A stretch of DNA of 64,000 nt, taken from Neoscytalidium dimidiatum. Its lineage: Eukaryota; Ascomycota; Dothideomycetes; Botryosphaeriales; Botryosphaeriaceae. Position numbers and translations under genes: made by a program. A model generated the notes under the pieces. That model was not told where the DNA came from, ran no database searches, and was given only the letters and a program-made list of their open reading frames with translations. This document shows positions 11,091 through 23,555 of the stretch, one piece after another. The stretch covers positions 4,092,001 through 4,156,000 of the forward strand of contig CM074696.1 of assembly GCA_037367355.1 (NCBI GenBank). Direction: 5' to 3'. The first letter of the stretch is position 1. The number at the start of each line of letters is the position of its first letter.

Positions 11091-14000
11091 AGATGTGTCC
11101 ATCGATCCGGCAAGTCCTGCATGTTCGCTGTCCATTTCCTTTTCTGATTATCGTCTGGCACATGAGTTTCTCTACGCATTGAGCGTTAATGAAGTGGCGG
11201 CTGGCGGTTAGGAGATCGGTTACTCATTTTGTGTATGATTCACACATGTCGTTACTACATTCATACCACATCGTTAGCGGAAAGGGAAAGGGCATTTGGA
11301 ATACCAAGGGAGGATTGGGGTTACATCGGTAGAGCTTAGAAAGAACTCTACATATGCAGCAAGAGGCTGGCATGAATACCTCTGGATCACTGTGGGACAC
11401 AAGTAAATTGCTCTCCACATGTCATAAGATGCGTGGAGTCGTAGGTTCAGAACGCTTCCGAGGGGGGTTGCCACGGACATGCCGTGCTACCACATGCACA
11501 CACACACCAGGGCGCCAAGCTCGGAGATTTCTTCCAGGCGGATAGGGCCAATGGAGCATGCAATTGGCTTCTGGCTGGCCTGCAGGACGGACGCCTCATT
11601 TCCGAATGAAGAGCCACAGCTCTCCTTCACGAGCAAGGAGAACAGTGCAAGCCTTGCACCCCACGCCACTGCCTTGCGTCCTTTCCTTTTCCTCACGGCC
11701 CCCACCTGCAGTCTCTCACGAGTTGTTTCCAGCCTCCCCGAAGAAGGGCATCGAGTACGCTTCAGCGACAAGGGAAAGACGGCGATACCGCGGCGCGATG
11801 CAACCGCCACGTCGAAACAACAGCCCACACACCCCTATTTTTCTTGGTATCCCACTCTTGCGGAAGGTGTGAGGATGTCACGGATGCGCTCTGCTCTTGC
11901 TTCTTCCTCTTGTGCTTTCCGCCCTCTACCAGTCGACGAACGTGCATGCTCGCGAGTCGCACGAGTACGGCACCACGCGATCGCCGACGCGGCACGATTC
12001 GTTTTCATGTCTTTCAACCCGGACCCAGGGAAGAAAAGCCCCCGCGTTACATGTAACTGCCGCGAGAAGGAAAAAAAAAAAGGCAGTAGACTTTTAAGCT
12101 TCTCCATTGCATCATTATTTGCTTTATATAAAGAACAAGGTTCCTCTGCTGAAAAAGGTAAAATACGAACACGTGAAAAAGGAAAAGAGGACGAATGAGA
12201 GAAAAGCGGAAAGATTGAGGCAGAAAAAACAAGAATGGATGTCGAGCACGAGCAAGCTGTTGAAACAGAACCACCCAGGTTGCCAACGGCGCTTGAAGAA
12301 AAACTTGGCCTCTGCTGCCTCTTGCCGTCCCCTGGCTTCCCTGGCTTACGTTGACTAGTTTAGCGGGGAAAAGAAACCCTGCAGCAGGGAAAAGCGGAAG
12401 ATTCGGCGACGCCGTGGAGCCGGGCTGGCTGGCCCTTTTGCCCCCCGGCTGACGCGAGCACGGAGTAAAGTCCTGCGACAGCCAAATCCGAGAGAAGAGG
12501 CAAAGCGCGCGTTGGTGTTGAAAGCTCTTGCCCTCTCAGGAGAAGATGATGGGCTTTGCTAGTGGTCGGGCTGAATATGGTGGACGACAAGAATAGGCGA
12601 GGCCGAGACAAGGTGTGCCTGGGCTGTCTCTCTCTGCAGATCCCGGCGCCTGGAGCTCAGGGTGTGGGAAATCTCTCTTCTACACTAGGGAGTAGCCTGT
12701 TGGATAGTGTGGCCGACGAGTCGCGAGCAAGTGAGAGGCCGGCCGTGGCTGGAAGGATGGAAGTGGCTCGGTCCCTTCCCAGGCCCCTCTTTCGGCGCCG
12801 GCCCGCTGATTGCGTGTTACGTACTAACGCCGTTGGTGTCGTTTTTGGTCAGTCGGGCTGTTATAGCCAGTCCACTTGCCGGCAGCGCCCCCGAGGACAC
12901 GTCGGGCCCGATCCCACAAGCGCGCTTCCCTTTGCCCTCTCTTGTCGATGGTGGAGCAAAGCGCTTGCGGATGATCGGGGGACCCGGGTACCCGCAACGC
13001 TCTGACAGGTACCTCGCGGCGCGCGGATCAGGAGATGGCAGACCAGTCGCATCGCTCCGCATCAAGGGTCTAGAAGCTCGTTCCTCGACAGATTCATGCC
13101 CTGCCGCCCCGAATTTCCTTCCCTTTGTTTCCGCGCAAAGCGCACTTCGATGCATCTGAAGAGGAACGACGTCGTCAATCGTGACAAGGGACCTTCCGCG
13201 GCTGCCCATGGGAGCTCTCGGATTCGCTCTCGAATTCCGATCGTCATCGTCCTGGCCCCATCTCCCGCCCCGTCGCGACAACCGCCAGATATGCAAGATG
13301 CTCGATTTGGCTATATCATCACCTCTTTCATTTCGGCCTCTCTTCCTACTGACTCTCCCCTTCCTCTCGATTTTATCCCTCCCAGCATCGGGAAGGAAGG
13401 AAGGAAGGAAGTAGCGCTCTGATCTCGAAAGACCCGCGGATTTTTTTTAATGCCCGCAGCAGGGCACAGAGACGCCATGAAATTAAAGTTATTGACACAA
13501 TTGCTGTCTTCAGGATGCACCAATGCATCATTCCCTTCCGTCACATTGCATCCCGCCTCCGCCACTGCAGCAGTGTTCCGCGTCTTCACGCTCCCCCCGG
13601 CCCAACCACGCCGCCGCATCTCACATCACACTCGGAGAAGAGCACAGGAACCTGCATTCTGCATTCTGCATGCGCATCATCTCTCTCGACAGGCCGTCAC
13701 GGCTGGCGCGGAGAAGGCCTGACAGCCCCCACTTGCCATATATGTACGTATGTACGTGCGCATCTTCCAAATGTCTCGCATTGCCGGGCAGCGGGAGCGG
13801 ATCCGTGAAGACGCAGGGTATCGGAGAGAGCGTAGAAAGGCCAAGAGCACGTCCAGAAAGGCAGATCCAGGCCCCGCGGCCTAACATCGTGCTGAAGCGT
13901 CGCATGCTGGCGCAGTGCGCGCCACGCTCTGATTAGCGCTCTCTTGGAACGTAAAGGACAAGACATGCATCCCCGTTGTATCCTGACGCAGGTGAGAAAG

Positions 14001-17000
14001 AAGTGGTGATCGCAGCAACGGGTGTGGAGAGGCAGGTGTGTCGCGCATGCGGCACAGCCCAAGATGTGCGCGCGGCTGCAGGGCTAAGGTTCACGCTACG
14101 CGCTTCCCCGAAAACACGCCATGGAAGCCGCCGCCGCCGTGTTCTTACCCGAAAACCCCTACTGGCACTGCTAAATGGATGGCCCAGAGCGCCAAGATAT
14201 GCCCAAAATGGTCCAGAGATTAGGGAGGCGGGGGTGGAGATACACCAAACGGTGCCTGGATGGCCCTGGGATCAGGGATACGTCAGGATAGACAATGAGG
14301 AAGTGGAGAATTGACGGCGCAGGATATAAAAACTTAGCGTGAGACCGGATCGGGAGAATGCCGTTGCCCTGTTCTTTTCCTGTCCTGCTCGTGGCGCGAC
14401 CATGGTGCTGGGTGCGAGATCCAATCGTTGGGGTTGGGACATGGGAGCACGTCTGCCGGGCAGAGAAGCGAGAGCCTCGCGGTTTCGCGTGCCTCTGCGG
14501 CCCCCGCGGCCCCGGGCCCGCGTCCGTGTGGTGGAATGCCCGCCCAAGTCCTCAGCGCGGGTGTGGCGTAGGCCGGAGCCATGCAAGTTGGAAAAATTCG
14601 GGTATAGGGCGCAAGTCCCCAAAGCCTGAAGAAGAGGACATGGCGGTTATGTTTGGTGGCTCAAAAGTCGGCGCTGATGATGCAGTTTAATTCCGTTAGC
14701 CCTTCCGTAGCTACCTCCGGCCCCCGGCTGGGGCCTGAGAGCTGGAGGCCACAGCAACCACAATTAAACATGCCAAGCCCAAGAGACATTCCATTGCAGC
14801 CACCAACGATCATTTACTATTAGATATTAATTCTCGGGTGGAGGCTTGCTTGGTGGGCTTGGATTCAGCTCGCCTACATGTCGTCGCTGCCAGATTTCAT
14901 GTTGCAGCTCGGTGTTCAGAGCTCATGATTGCCATGATTCATAGCTATGGACTTTCGGGAGAAGAACAATTATGAATGTCTTAGTATTTGAGTGCCGAAG
15001 TATTGGTCATCCAGCGTGAAAATTTCCCGTGGTACGGATGCCTGTTCTTTCAAGCCTTTCAGTATTATCAGTCGAGCGAATCGATTCCCTCCGTTTAACA
15101 ATGATGTCAGTAATGTGGTTCAAAGTAGCAGTCTGACTAGAATCCCGGTAGTCGTAGTCTAGACGGTTGTTCCTCCGGATGCAATATCTGGACGTGGATA
15201 TTGCAGACCTTGGTTGCACGGATGAATATGCGGATATGGGCTGACCTGCCGATTATGGAAGGTGGAAGACGTTGAAGACGAAGCATGCAGCGAAAGACGG
15301 CTCGAGCAACCACGCCCACGCATCCGGTCGCCTTCTCCGAAGGACCGACGTGCCTATCGACCAGTATGCTGTGATGCCGCCATCCACAAGCTGAGTTGAG
15401 ACCTGTGCCACGACATATCTACTATGTTGCCATGAATTTCGTCGGGCCCATAGGCATCCGATATCAGTATTCATGTGAAAATTGAATTTGTAAGCTCGCG
15501 TAGATCTCGGTCACTGTCGACGCCCCGCTAGGATTCGCTCTGGGCTGGTGAGGAAGGCTTGTTCACCTCAGTCAGGAGCCCAGGCGGCTCAACAGGAACG
15601 GCATGTTGAGGAACCGTTGCAGCACGTCGAATGCACTTTGATGAAAGGAAAGATGAGGAGATGAAAAGAAAATGAGACGTGACTATATGGGAGCAATATG
15701 ATTACCGAGGGACTGTATTTAAGAGCTGGCACTGACAACATTAAACCCGGTAGAAAGTGGAATAGGAGTAGAAGCTACTGGACGCAAAGGAAAGACGGCA
15801 AATTCCATCGAGCAGGTTTCAACGAGCGATCAAAAGACGTTGAGCGACCCAACATCGTATTTGATAGAAAAAAAAAGTAGAGAAAAAAAAGGGTCGACAA
15901 GAGAGCCGTGCAGAATTCTCAGGCTTCACCGGTGAGTTGAAAGAAGGCCGAGAGTGAGCCAGCAAAGGCAGAGTTCGACAGAACAAGTGCCGGGCTCGTC
16001 AGGCCCCCGCGACACGTCAAACGGAGAGTTGCTTCAAAATCGTTGTTTCAAGCCGTGTGTTGTCGTGTTCAGTTGTTGCATCACCCGGAAGTTTCCCGCT
16101 GCTCGCCAGCAATGACGACTTCCAAGCCGACACCCGGCTGTTTCCCCCTCTTCAGGAAGCGTTGTCGCCGTCCGTGTGACCTCATAGCACTCCGTCCGCC
16201 GGCACAATTCACCGCTCCGCAGGCCAGCGCAGCACTCCACTAACACACACGGTACGTAACATCGTCAAGTCGACGGCGAGGGGTGCAGGAGCAGCGCAGA
16301 GGAGGTCTTCAGGCTTCTTGATGATCTGAAACATGCATCTGTGCCCGTCGCCCAGATGAGTCACAGCTGCAGCGGTGAGGGTGGCGCACGCAGCCATGAG
16401 TCCGGCGCCGATCATGAAACGGTCTCTCGGTGAGGCCGCAGCCGAAAGCTTGAACGGCTCGGTCACGATGGCAGCAATGCAGGCCATCGTCGGATCGAGC
16501 AGCGCAGGCAGGGACAGGCCAGAGAGGCGGAGGGCAGTGCAGCGCGGGTTGCGTCGGGCTTCGGCGCGCCAGTTGATCCCCCTCAGGTGCGGCGCCGCAG
16601 CATCCCTGCTGAGCTGAGTGCGCGTGCTGGAAGCGGCAAGTCGCGCTGCACGGCGCTGCAAGGACTCGAGCCCCGGCCGGACCGAGCGCTGTCGGAAAGA
16701 CCTTGAGAACGACGACATCGAGAGGCGGGCGAGCGCCGGGGCGCGCTGATGAATGACGACGAGGACCTGGGGCACAGCGAGGCGCAGTGGGCGATCGCGT
16801 CGACGTGCAGCTGCTGAAACGGCAACGGCACGAAACACCTCATCGTGGATGGTGGATAGGATAGCTATCGATAACGCCGCTGCTATGGGTCGCGATAGGC
16901 AAATCTGGGGCGTGGGTGCGATACACCATACGAGCCTTGCGAAACACTAGCAGCAGCCGCAGGCGAGACCGCGTAGTCAGCGCGGCGCGGAAGACGCGGA

Positions 17001-18847
17001 GCAGTGCGTCTGAGTAGTAGCAACAGCAGCAAGCAGCAGCAGCAGCAGGAGACAGGCGCCGTGAAGTCTGAGTCTACACCAGTGCCAGCGCCAGTGCAGC
17101 GACGGCCGCAGCCACAAGCAGCAATAGGAGGGAGCCGGCACCAGGGAACAGGGTGCAGGGTGCCGGCCGCGAGCAGGGGAGCCGGGCAGGCAGCGAGAGC
17201 GCGAGGGAGTGAGGAGTGAGTGAGATGGATGCGCAAGGCGACGCCGAGATCTTCGCGCCACTCGTTGTAACGCTGCCTCCCACTGCTAGATGCCGGGCGC
17301 ACAGCACAGCAGCACAGCCTCACGCCCGCGCCAACCTCATGCTCGCTCGCCCGTGGTCATGATGCCCTCGCGCCGCTGTCTAGCCTGCCTGCCCGCCCTC
17401 GCGCCGGTATGGGGCCACGCCGACGGCATTAGCCCGTGGGTTTTATGGCGCCTGCGCCATTGTACAATACCCGCTGCTGCCCGAGCGTGAGGCTGCAACG
17501 GTATGGCAGACGGCACTGCCCTCAACGTTGCTCTGCACCGCCGCGCCAGCCCGCCAGCCCGCTAGTCCGCCGCCCGCCGCCAGCGTGCTCCCCGTCATGG
17601 CCGGCGGCCGGCGCGCGCGCGCATGAACGTCGCCTGCACAAGCGCGGTCATGCGATGCCTCAGCAGGCGCCGTGCTACTTGTATCCTGCTGGGAGAAGCC
17701 TGCAACATCACATGGGAGCGATGTCTGAGAGGCCCGGGTCGGCGGCGGTGCTCAATCCCTGCCTCGCGCTGCTGATTGGCTCGCCCGCCTGACACCATCT
17801 TTTAGTGAGAGCACCATGTCCTGTCGTTCTGCACTGCCTGCCAGCGCTGACAGCCTCCACACGAACCCTGACGCCAGAAACAGCGAGACAGACCGAGCGT
17901 ACACGCCGAGCTAGGCCATCGTCTTCCCCGAAGCAGCAGTCAGCGCCGCTCGGTTGTGCAGGATCATCTTCCGGCGACATGGAAATCTTCTGGAAGGCAA
18001 CACCCCTCAGTGCCCCCAGTGCCCGCCATCCAGATGTTGCAGAGGGCCAGCAGCATGAACCCGGCCTTGGATCCTCGCGCCAGCACCGCCATCCCTTGAC
18101 ACTGCAGAAGGCCTCGTAAGATGCGCGCGTTCCGTTTCAGGGCCGGCGCGCGCGCGCTCTCCAGACGGCTGCTTTCAGGTTGGCTGCCGGGCCTGCGCCT
18201 CGCGCTCGCTGAGGAGCTGTCTGAGGGTGCAGTGGAGACGCGGTGCTTCAGGGCATTCGTAAAGACTGCGCTGGCAGTGGGCCAGTCCCGTCTCGTCGCC
18301 GCCGCCACGTTGGTAGCCTGGAGCGGCAGCAGGAGCAGTGCGTGCCATTTCGTGCATGGCAGTCTTCGGCCGGCGAACAGGCGCAGGCATGGGCGCAGGA
18401 AACGCGCATGCAGCGCCCGCGCGGAGCAGCCGTAGCTGGAGCTGGACACGGTGCACTGCTGGGCCGTGGCCGAGTCCTGCAGCTGCACGATTGAGCGAAG
18501 TCTGATGGCATGCAAGCCTTGCCGAAAGCGCTGCACGCACCCAGCCCCAAGCCAGCGCGATGGCCACCGCCGCCGACCTACCGCCTACCGGCGGCCACTC
18601 CACCAGATCCACCCGCGACTTAAAGGAAAAGCCCACCCCGCCGCTAGCAATTCCCTACCCTCACCTCTCGCCCCCTCTTCACCCCCTCTCATTCGTCGGT
18701 CTCTCTCCCCAAGACAATCAGGCGTGCTAACCACTTCCCTCGCTGGGACCGCCAGAGACCTATTCTTTTTTATTTCGTTTTCCGCTTTCACTTAACGTCG
18801 TCCCATAATCCGTCGCATCTTTCCCGTATTACATCTCTCTCATCGCA
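11091..18847. other. 7.7 kb gene-poor stretch
   Basis: No supportable gene. Frames of 100-240 codons (11479-12198 plus, 16209-16838 minus, 17964-18536 minus) overlap others on the opposite strand and match nothing I recognise. Composition varies: 14700-15950 is visibly more AT-rich and has few open frames, whereas 16900-18600 is very GC-rich with CAG runs near 17030-17050. A (GGAA)5 microsatellite lies near 13390-13411 and an A-rich run near 12070. The last 200 bp before 18848 are CT-rich, typical of a fungal leader. An unannotated noncoding RNA cannot be excluded. Confidence 0.5.
13391..13411. repeat. GGAA tetranucleotide microsatellite
   Basis: Five consecutive GGAA units on the plus strand, in noncoding sequence. 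Confidence 0.85.
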
Positions 18848-19891
18848 ATGCCCATATCATTACTGCCCGCGTCCGCGGCTGCCTTTGCGCCGCGCAGCGC
18901 GCCCACCATCGTGCTGAACTCCAAGGTCGAGCCGTGGTTGACGCAGACGCTGAAGCGCATAAACCGCATAAAGCGCCCGCTCAACAGCGTGCCACAGCAC
19001 TTCCGCTGTCTCACCGAGACGCTGTCCGGCCCACAGGCCATCTGGTCGTTGTGCTCCATCATGCTGCCAAAAGCTCCCGATTCCGAGCTGCGCAAGGACC
19101 CCGACCCGCTGGTGGAGGCCATGTTCAACTACCAGCTGATCCACATCGAAGCCTACGTCGTGCACGTCGACATGGTCTCGCAGCACGAAGTTGCGTTCAA
19201 GCTCACGCAGGACACCATCGACGCGCTGGTCGAGTACCACAAGGATATCTACTCGGTCGATGTGGCAGCAAATACATGGTCTTGGGCCGAGAAGGAAGTG
19301 CAGTTGAAGAAGTTGCAGGAGGAATTCGTCCAGGCCGTGAACCGCTACGTCTACCGCACTGGCGTGCGTGCCCTGGAAGGCCTAGAAGAGGATGGAGCAG
19401 GAGAGCTACTGGATGGCAGGTCGGAAGAGGTTAAGCACGCTATCATGGGTCTTTTCCTTCCGCTGCTCCCGCCGCCGCCGAGGATTGTCGATGTTGTTCG
19501 CCCGGCCACCATCTTGCCGAGTTCGCCCTCTGGCCACTGGTGGCACTCTCCGCAGCAGGGGCCCCCCGTTCACCCGGCGCCTGTCGAGTCCTGGAGGGTC
19601 GTCCCGTCCACGCCGAGCCCGACCATAACCACCGGTGCCGAGAATTCGACGTTCTGGACCACCATGGGCATGAACGACATTCAGCTACCGTCGCCCACGC
19701 CGTCCTACAGCCAACCGCTGTGCACGTCAAACCAGTACTACAGCCCGCCCCAGGCAACGGCACCGATGCCCGCCATCTCGTTTCCGAGCACGTTGATCAA
19801 CCAGTGTGGACCTACGCCGTCTCAGGCCGGCTTCGGAGGCTTTGGAATGGGCTACAACGAGTTCACTCCTCAGTACGCGGCCGCCATGTAG
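18848..19891 (+). CDS. Conserved-looking protein of unknown function, intronless
   Basis: A single exon encodes 347 aa, and I do not recognise the family. Residues of about 25-190 look like a folded, mostly helical domain of mixed composition (PWLTQTLKRINRIKRPLNSV, ALVEYHKDIYSVDVAANTWSW, QEEFVQAVNRYVYRTGVRAL). The remainder is Pro/Ser/Gly-rich and probably disordered, ending GYNEFTPQYAAAM. A proline run (LLPPPPRIVDVV) joins the two parts. Coding support comes from the balanced amino-acid use of the N-terminal half, a CT-rich leader ending CATCGCAATG, and a 3' flank that quickly becomes AT-rich. No signal peptide or membrane segment is seen. A role in transcription is possible from the disordered tail but is only a guess. 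Confidence 0.7.
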   Translation: MPISLLPASAAAFAPRSAPTIVLNSKVEPWLTQTLKRINRIKRPLNSVPQHFRCLTETLSGPQAIWSLCSIMLPKAPDSELRKDPDPLVEAMFNYQLIHIEAYVVHVDMVSQHEVAFKLTQDTIDALVEYHKDIYSVDVAANTWSWAEKEVQLKKLQEEFVQAVNRYVYRTGVRALEGLEEDGAGELLDGRSEEVKHAIMGLFLPLLPPPPRIVDVVRPATILPSSPSGHWWHSPQQGPPVHPAPVESWRVVPSTPSPTITTGAENSTFWTTMGMNDIQLPSPTPSYSQPLCTSNQYYSPPQATAPMPAISFPSTLINQCGPTPSQAGFGGFGMGYNEFTPQYAAAM

Positions 19892-21590
19892 ACTCCTCCA
19901 ACAAGGTCCACTCTGACAACACCACAGCTCGAGAAGCTGGTGATCTGGCCAATCACAGGTTCTCCTCAACCACTCTCCTCCTTCCTGCCGCAGGCTTGTC
20001 CGGATAGCCGCTGCGATGAACTCAACGAGATGAGATGCGACTCTGTATGACTTGATGTCCTCATGTCATAATCCACTCGGGGCATATGGGACGGCGTTAT
20101 CGTTTTAGCGAATTTCCTTTCCCCTTCGTTTCCTTGGTACATTTTTTCCTTTGATATCCCTTTTGTGCTTTTGCTGTCAGTTTAGCGAGCGTGTTTTTGA
20201 TTTCTGTCCTTTCCAGCATGTATGCGCCAGCCGAGCCTGGCTTTCCTTTCTGTTTTTGCATCTCTGGGAGGTTCGCATGTCAAAGCATTTTAAAGACGGG
20301 TTTCAATGCCTCACGGCTGTCGGGCGGGTACACTCGGTTCACCCATTTTCCTTGTTTTTCCTTTCCGTCGTTAATGAGCGTCTCTCTGCACCGAGCAAGA
20401 CTGGCCAGACCATCTTCCGACGCAGTAGCGTTCTTGCTAACCACGAACTGACATTGAGTGTCAGCTGGACCCAGTGGAAGCGACGACAGCAAAACATATA
20501 CCGCATCTGGCATGTTGTATAATGTTTTCCGCGCACCGGCGGAGCACGAGAACGGAGTGAGGAAGTTGGAAGGGCGGGACGGTCGCGATGCCTGAGGCAG
20601 GCGACCGCCGAGGAATGCGGCTCTCCGCTTGCGGACAAGCACGCACTCGACGCCCCATTCTGACTGCCTTCCCGGCTTCGGGCCTCGCTGGGCGTGGTTC
20701 GGTAGAATCATCCCCTCTACTCTCTCAGCTAGCCTGGAGAATCTGAAGCGCAGCGCGCAGAAGGAAGCGGGTGCTGGCTAGATAGGAGCTGTGCTCTCGT
20801 TGCAACAAGCGTTAAATCTAATAAAACACTTGAATATTGCAAGGCCCTGGTGCTTTACTGCTGTGCTATACGTATTCCTGTAGGCGTGAGGTTGCCATCG
20901 CAACAAGGGTGCTGGCGACGATAAGACCGAAGGCAGGGCGCTACTGCGGCCGGCGGTCTTGTGACGGTGGACAATAACGTCAGAGTGCCCCGGACCTCAA
21001 CAGACTGCCTTCACCACGGCTCGTCGCCCAGAACAGTGGGGTCCTTGGAGAACTCACGCGCCCCGCATTATCGCTGTGACTTCGCCCTGCAGCACGCGCC
21101 CCATTGCCGCACCGCTACCGCTTAAGCCGCCGACGAAACGAGCAGCTCGCCGTTTCAGCCGCAGCCGCAGCCGCTGCGAAAGGAGGCTCAGCCAGTATCG
21201 CAACCTCACAAAGACGACCCAACTCAACCTTTGTTGCTCCCTCGCCCTCGGCCATCGTCCACCGCCCACCGTCCGCCCACCCGCCACCCTCGCCCGTCGC
21301 CCATCGCCCGTCGCCGCTGCCGTCCCAGGCCCTTGTTGCTCTCACCGCCGACGCCGACTGCACCAATGCGCCTTGTCTCGCGATGCCTCTGACCCTCCCG
21401 ACGACGCCTGACCCTATCATCTCAGCCTCTACATCGCTCGAGTAGCCGCATTTTTCGCTCTGCGTGCTGCTCCGTGACATGCCGCCGCCCACGTCAAGGG
21501 CGAGCCCGCAGCCGACGGTAGGTTTGAGTTGCCGGCAGCTTGGCGCGTCGCCGTGTTGCTGCTTCCGCCCGCCGTGCCCGCTCTCCGCTG
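19892..21590. other. Intergenic region ahead of gid4
   Basis: No gene seen. The first 600 bp are T-rich 3' flank of the upstream gene. The part after 21050 is GC-rich and contains heptamer repeats at 21292-21312. An alternative first exon of gid4 may lie at 21479-21517 (see gid4). Confidence 0.5.
21292..21312. repeat. Degenerate GCCCGTC heptamer run
   Basis: Three units: GCCCGTC, GCCCATC, GCCCGTC. Nine bases further on is CGTCCCAGGCC, an 11-mer also found at the end of the heptamer run at 5305-5332. Confidence 0.8.
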
Positions 21591-23555
21591 ATGACGCAGC
21601 AGGACTCGTCCGCGCGGCCCAACACCCCGCCCTCCTACCTCTCCGCCCTCCGCCAGCTCGAGAGCCCCGTGTCGCCCCAGGTCATCAATCTCGCCGCCAC
21701 CCTGACCACCCAGGCCGAGAACGAGGTTGATGAGGACAACGTGAGCTTCCTGCGCCGTCCCATCGACCCCCAGGAGGAGTGGCGCCAGCAGAACGCGCAG
21801 GCGGAGGATGAGCTGTTCGAGGAAGTGCGCGCTGCCCGGGACCGTTTGCGCGCCCGGACCGCCGAGATGCAGCACGAGGATCGTGATCGCCAGATGCGCC
21901 TCTCGAGCATGCTGAATCGCCTGAGCCGGATGGAGGACTCTCTGCCCTATAGCGACCGCGTGCCATCGAGGAACTCTCTGTACGATTGGAGCCCGCCGAA
22001 TGAGACAGCCGACAACCGGGAGGACCTGCAGGATATGCTGCGCTCGCTGCGGCAGGAACCTTCGACCGCCTTCCCAGGGAGGGCGCAAACGGATGTCGCG
22101 CGGGCCGAGCAGAGGAGCAGGACTTACTCGTCACGCTACGCAAACGAGTCTTCCCAGCCTTCAGAATCATCACTGCGGTCCACACAGTCCAGGCGGCACC
22201 CACGCTTTTCCGCTCGCTCACGGGAAACAATGCAGCGCTACATTACCGAAAGGGATGCCTCAATGAGGAATTCACAGGAGGGAGCCGACCTCAACCGGAT
22301 AGAAACAAGTCGATACGGCTGGCGCCCGAGCAACCGTCCGAGCGAGAGCCGAGACCGGGCATTGGAGCGGGATATAAGAGCACGACAAGATTCATACAGG
22401 CGAGGCTATCTCGAGAACCCCTCTAGCAACCCCTCGCCCTCCTCTCTTTTGTTGGAATTGACGACTCTCGAAAATTCGCAATTCGGATAACTACGAGGAT
22501 AGCCTCTACCACGCGGCGGATGCGGGATTCGTCACAAAAGAATTCTTCGGCGAAAACCACGAGGATTTCATCCTCGACGTCACACTCTTCCGAGACCTGC
22601 AGAAACATCACGGCTCGCACCCGGCGCGGTATTTTCCGGTTCGCAGCACGCAACTACCGTCACCTCGAGCATAACTACCTCAAATATCCCTACTCCAACC
22701 TCAACAACCCTATACCGTTTCCGCAATAACGAGTCCCCAATGACGTCAACCACGTTCGACGCATCACGACCCTGGATGAGCCATAATCCCATCCCACCTC
22801 ATGCTCGCAGAGCCAACGACTCATCAGCACAGCAGACACAACAGCAGGACCGGTGGCCCGTCAAAGTCACCATACATGCTGTCGATTGGGAGAGCATGAC
22901 CTTATCCGCGACTATGGAGGCTTACAATGTACCATCACATCCGCCCTCGTTCCCAGGAAGCACTTTGGATCCAGCCGCCAATGGGACAGCACGCCCAGGA
23001 ACTCGCACTTCTAGCATAACAACATATCTGGAAGGCGAAATACTCGACCTGCATACCCACACTCTTCTCACTGAATCTTTTAAGAGTAGTCCGACCACAG
23101 ATGCCACATACTGGCGAAAACTGCCTCCGTTCGCACATCTCCGGGATACCGACCTCGTACATAGGCTGGTCTCGCATGAGTACGTCTCAAAACTTACCCA
23201 AGAGTGGATTCTTATGCGGTGGAAGGAGCGCTGCTTCGTGAAATCGACATCGTCCGCGAGACGAAGAGCAGCAGCAGCAGCAGCAGCCGTCGGTGCTCAC
23301 GGTTCCTCGAGCGCAATGGATACCGGTGCTTTAACGTCTTCTCTGAGGGATCTTCCAGCATTCGCAATGGAGCAGGAAGATGATGCGGGAGAAGACGGAT
23401 GCGGGTTGACAATCAGCGGATTTTATTATGTTTGCATGAGGCGCAGTGATGGTGCGATTGAGGGCTTGTACTACGACCCGCAGAGCAGTCCTTACCAGCA
23501 TCTAAAGCTCAATCCCGTCGGCGGAGGTAGCTTTCCTGTCTGGAATTTCAGGTGA
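21591..23555 (+). CDS. gid4: GID complex substrate receptor Gid4 (Vid24), frame disrupted twice
   Basis: Gid4/Vid24 is the substrate-recognition subunit of the GID/CTLH E3 ubiquitin ligase. In yeast it binds N-terminal proline of gluconeogenic enzymes and directs their degradation when glucose returns. The C-terminal beta-barrel is clear: TTYLEGEILDLHTHTL, YWRKLPPF, ILMRWKERCFV, GFYYVCMRRSDGAIEGLYYD and SPYQHLKLNP. A disordered, Arg/Ser-rich N-terminal region precedes it. The frame is broken: frame 0 runs into a stop at 22488, the conserved segment NYEDSLYHAADAGF..NHEDFILDV is in the +1 frame (about 22468-22595), and frame 0 resumes at about 22596 with PAETSRLAPGAVFSGSQ. No introns explain this. 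The start may instead be ATG 21479 with a spliced first exon (donor GTAGGT at 21518, acceptor CGCAG at 21600). Confidence 0.88.
22460..22600 (+). other. Compensating frameshift segment inside gid4
   Basis: The conserved Vid24 segment lies one frame away from the sequence on both sides. The first shift, at about 22460-22470, behaves as one extra base or two missing. The second, at about 22590-22598, behaves as one missing base. They cancel. No AG acceptor exists between the +1-frame stop at 22459-22461 and the conserved LSKIRNSDNYED residues. Confidence 0.8.

Noticed and set aside
11479..12198. 239-codon plus-strand frame
   Set aside because: It overlaps minus-strand frames and ends in a Lys-rich stretch caused by an A-rich repeat. 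No family motif and no splice logic.
16209..16838. 209-codon minus-strand frame with short hydrophobic stretches
   Set aside because: Arg/Ala-rich, overlapped by plus-strand frames in GC-rich DNA, and nothing recognised.
22520..22729. Separate small ORF within gid4
   Set aside because: It is the third frame of the gid4 segment. The homologous residues are in the other two frames.
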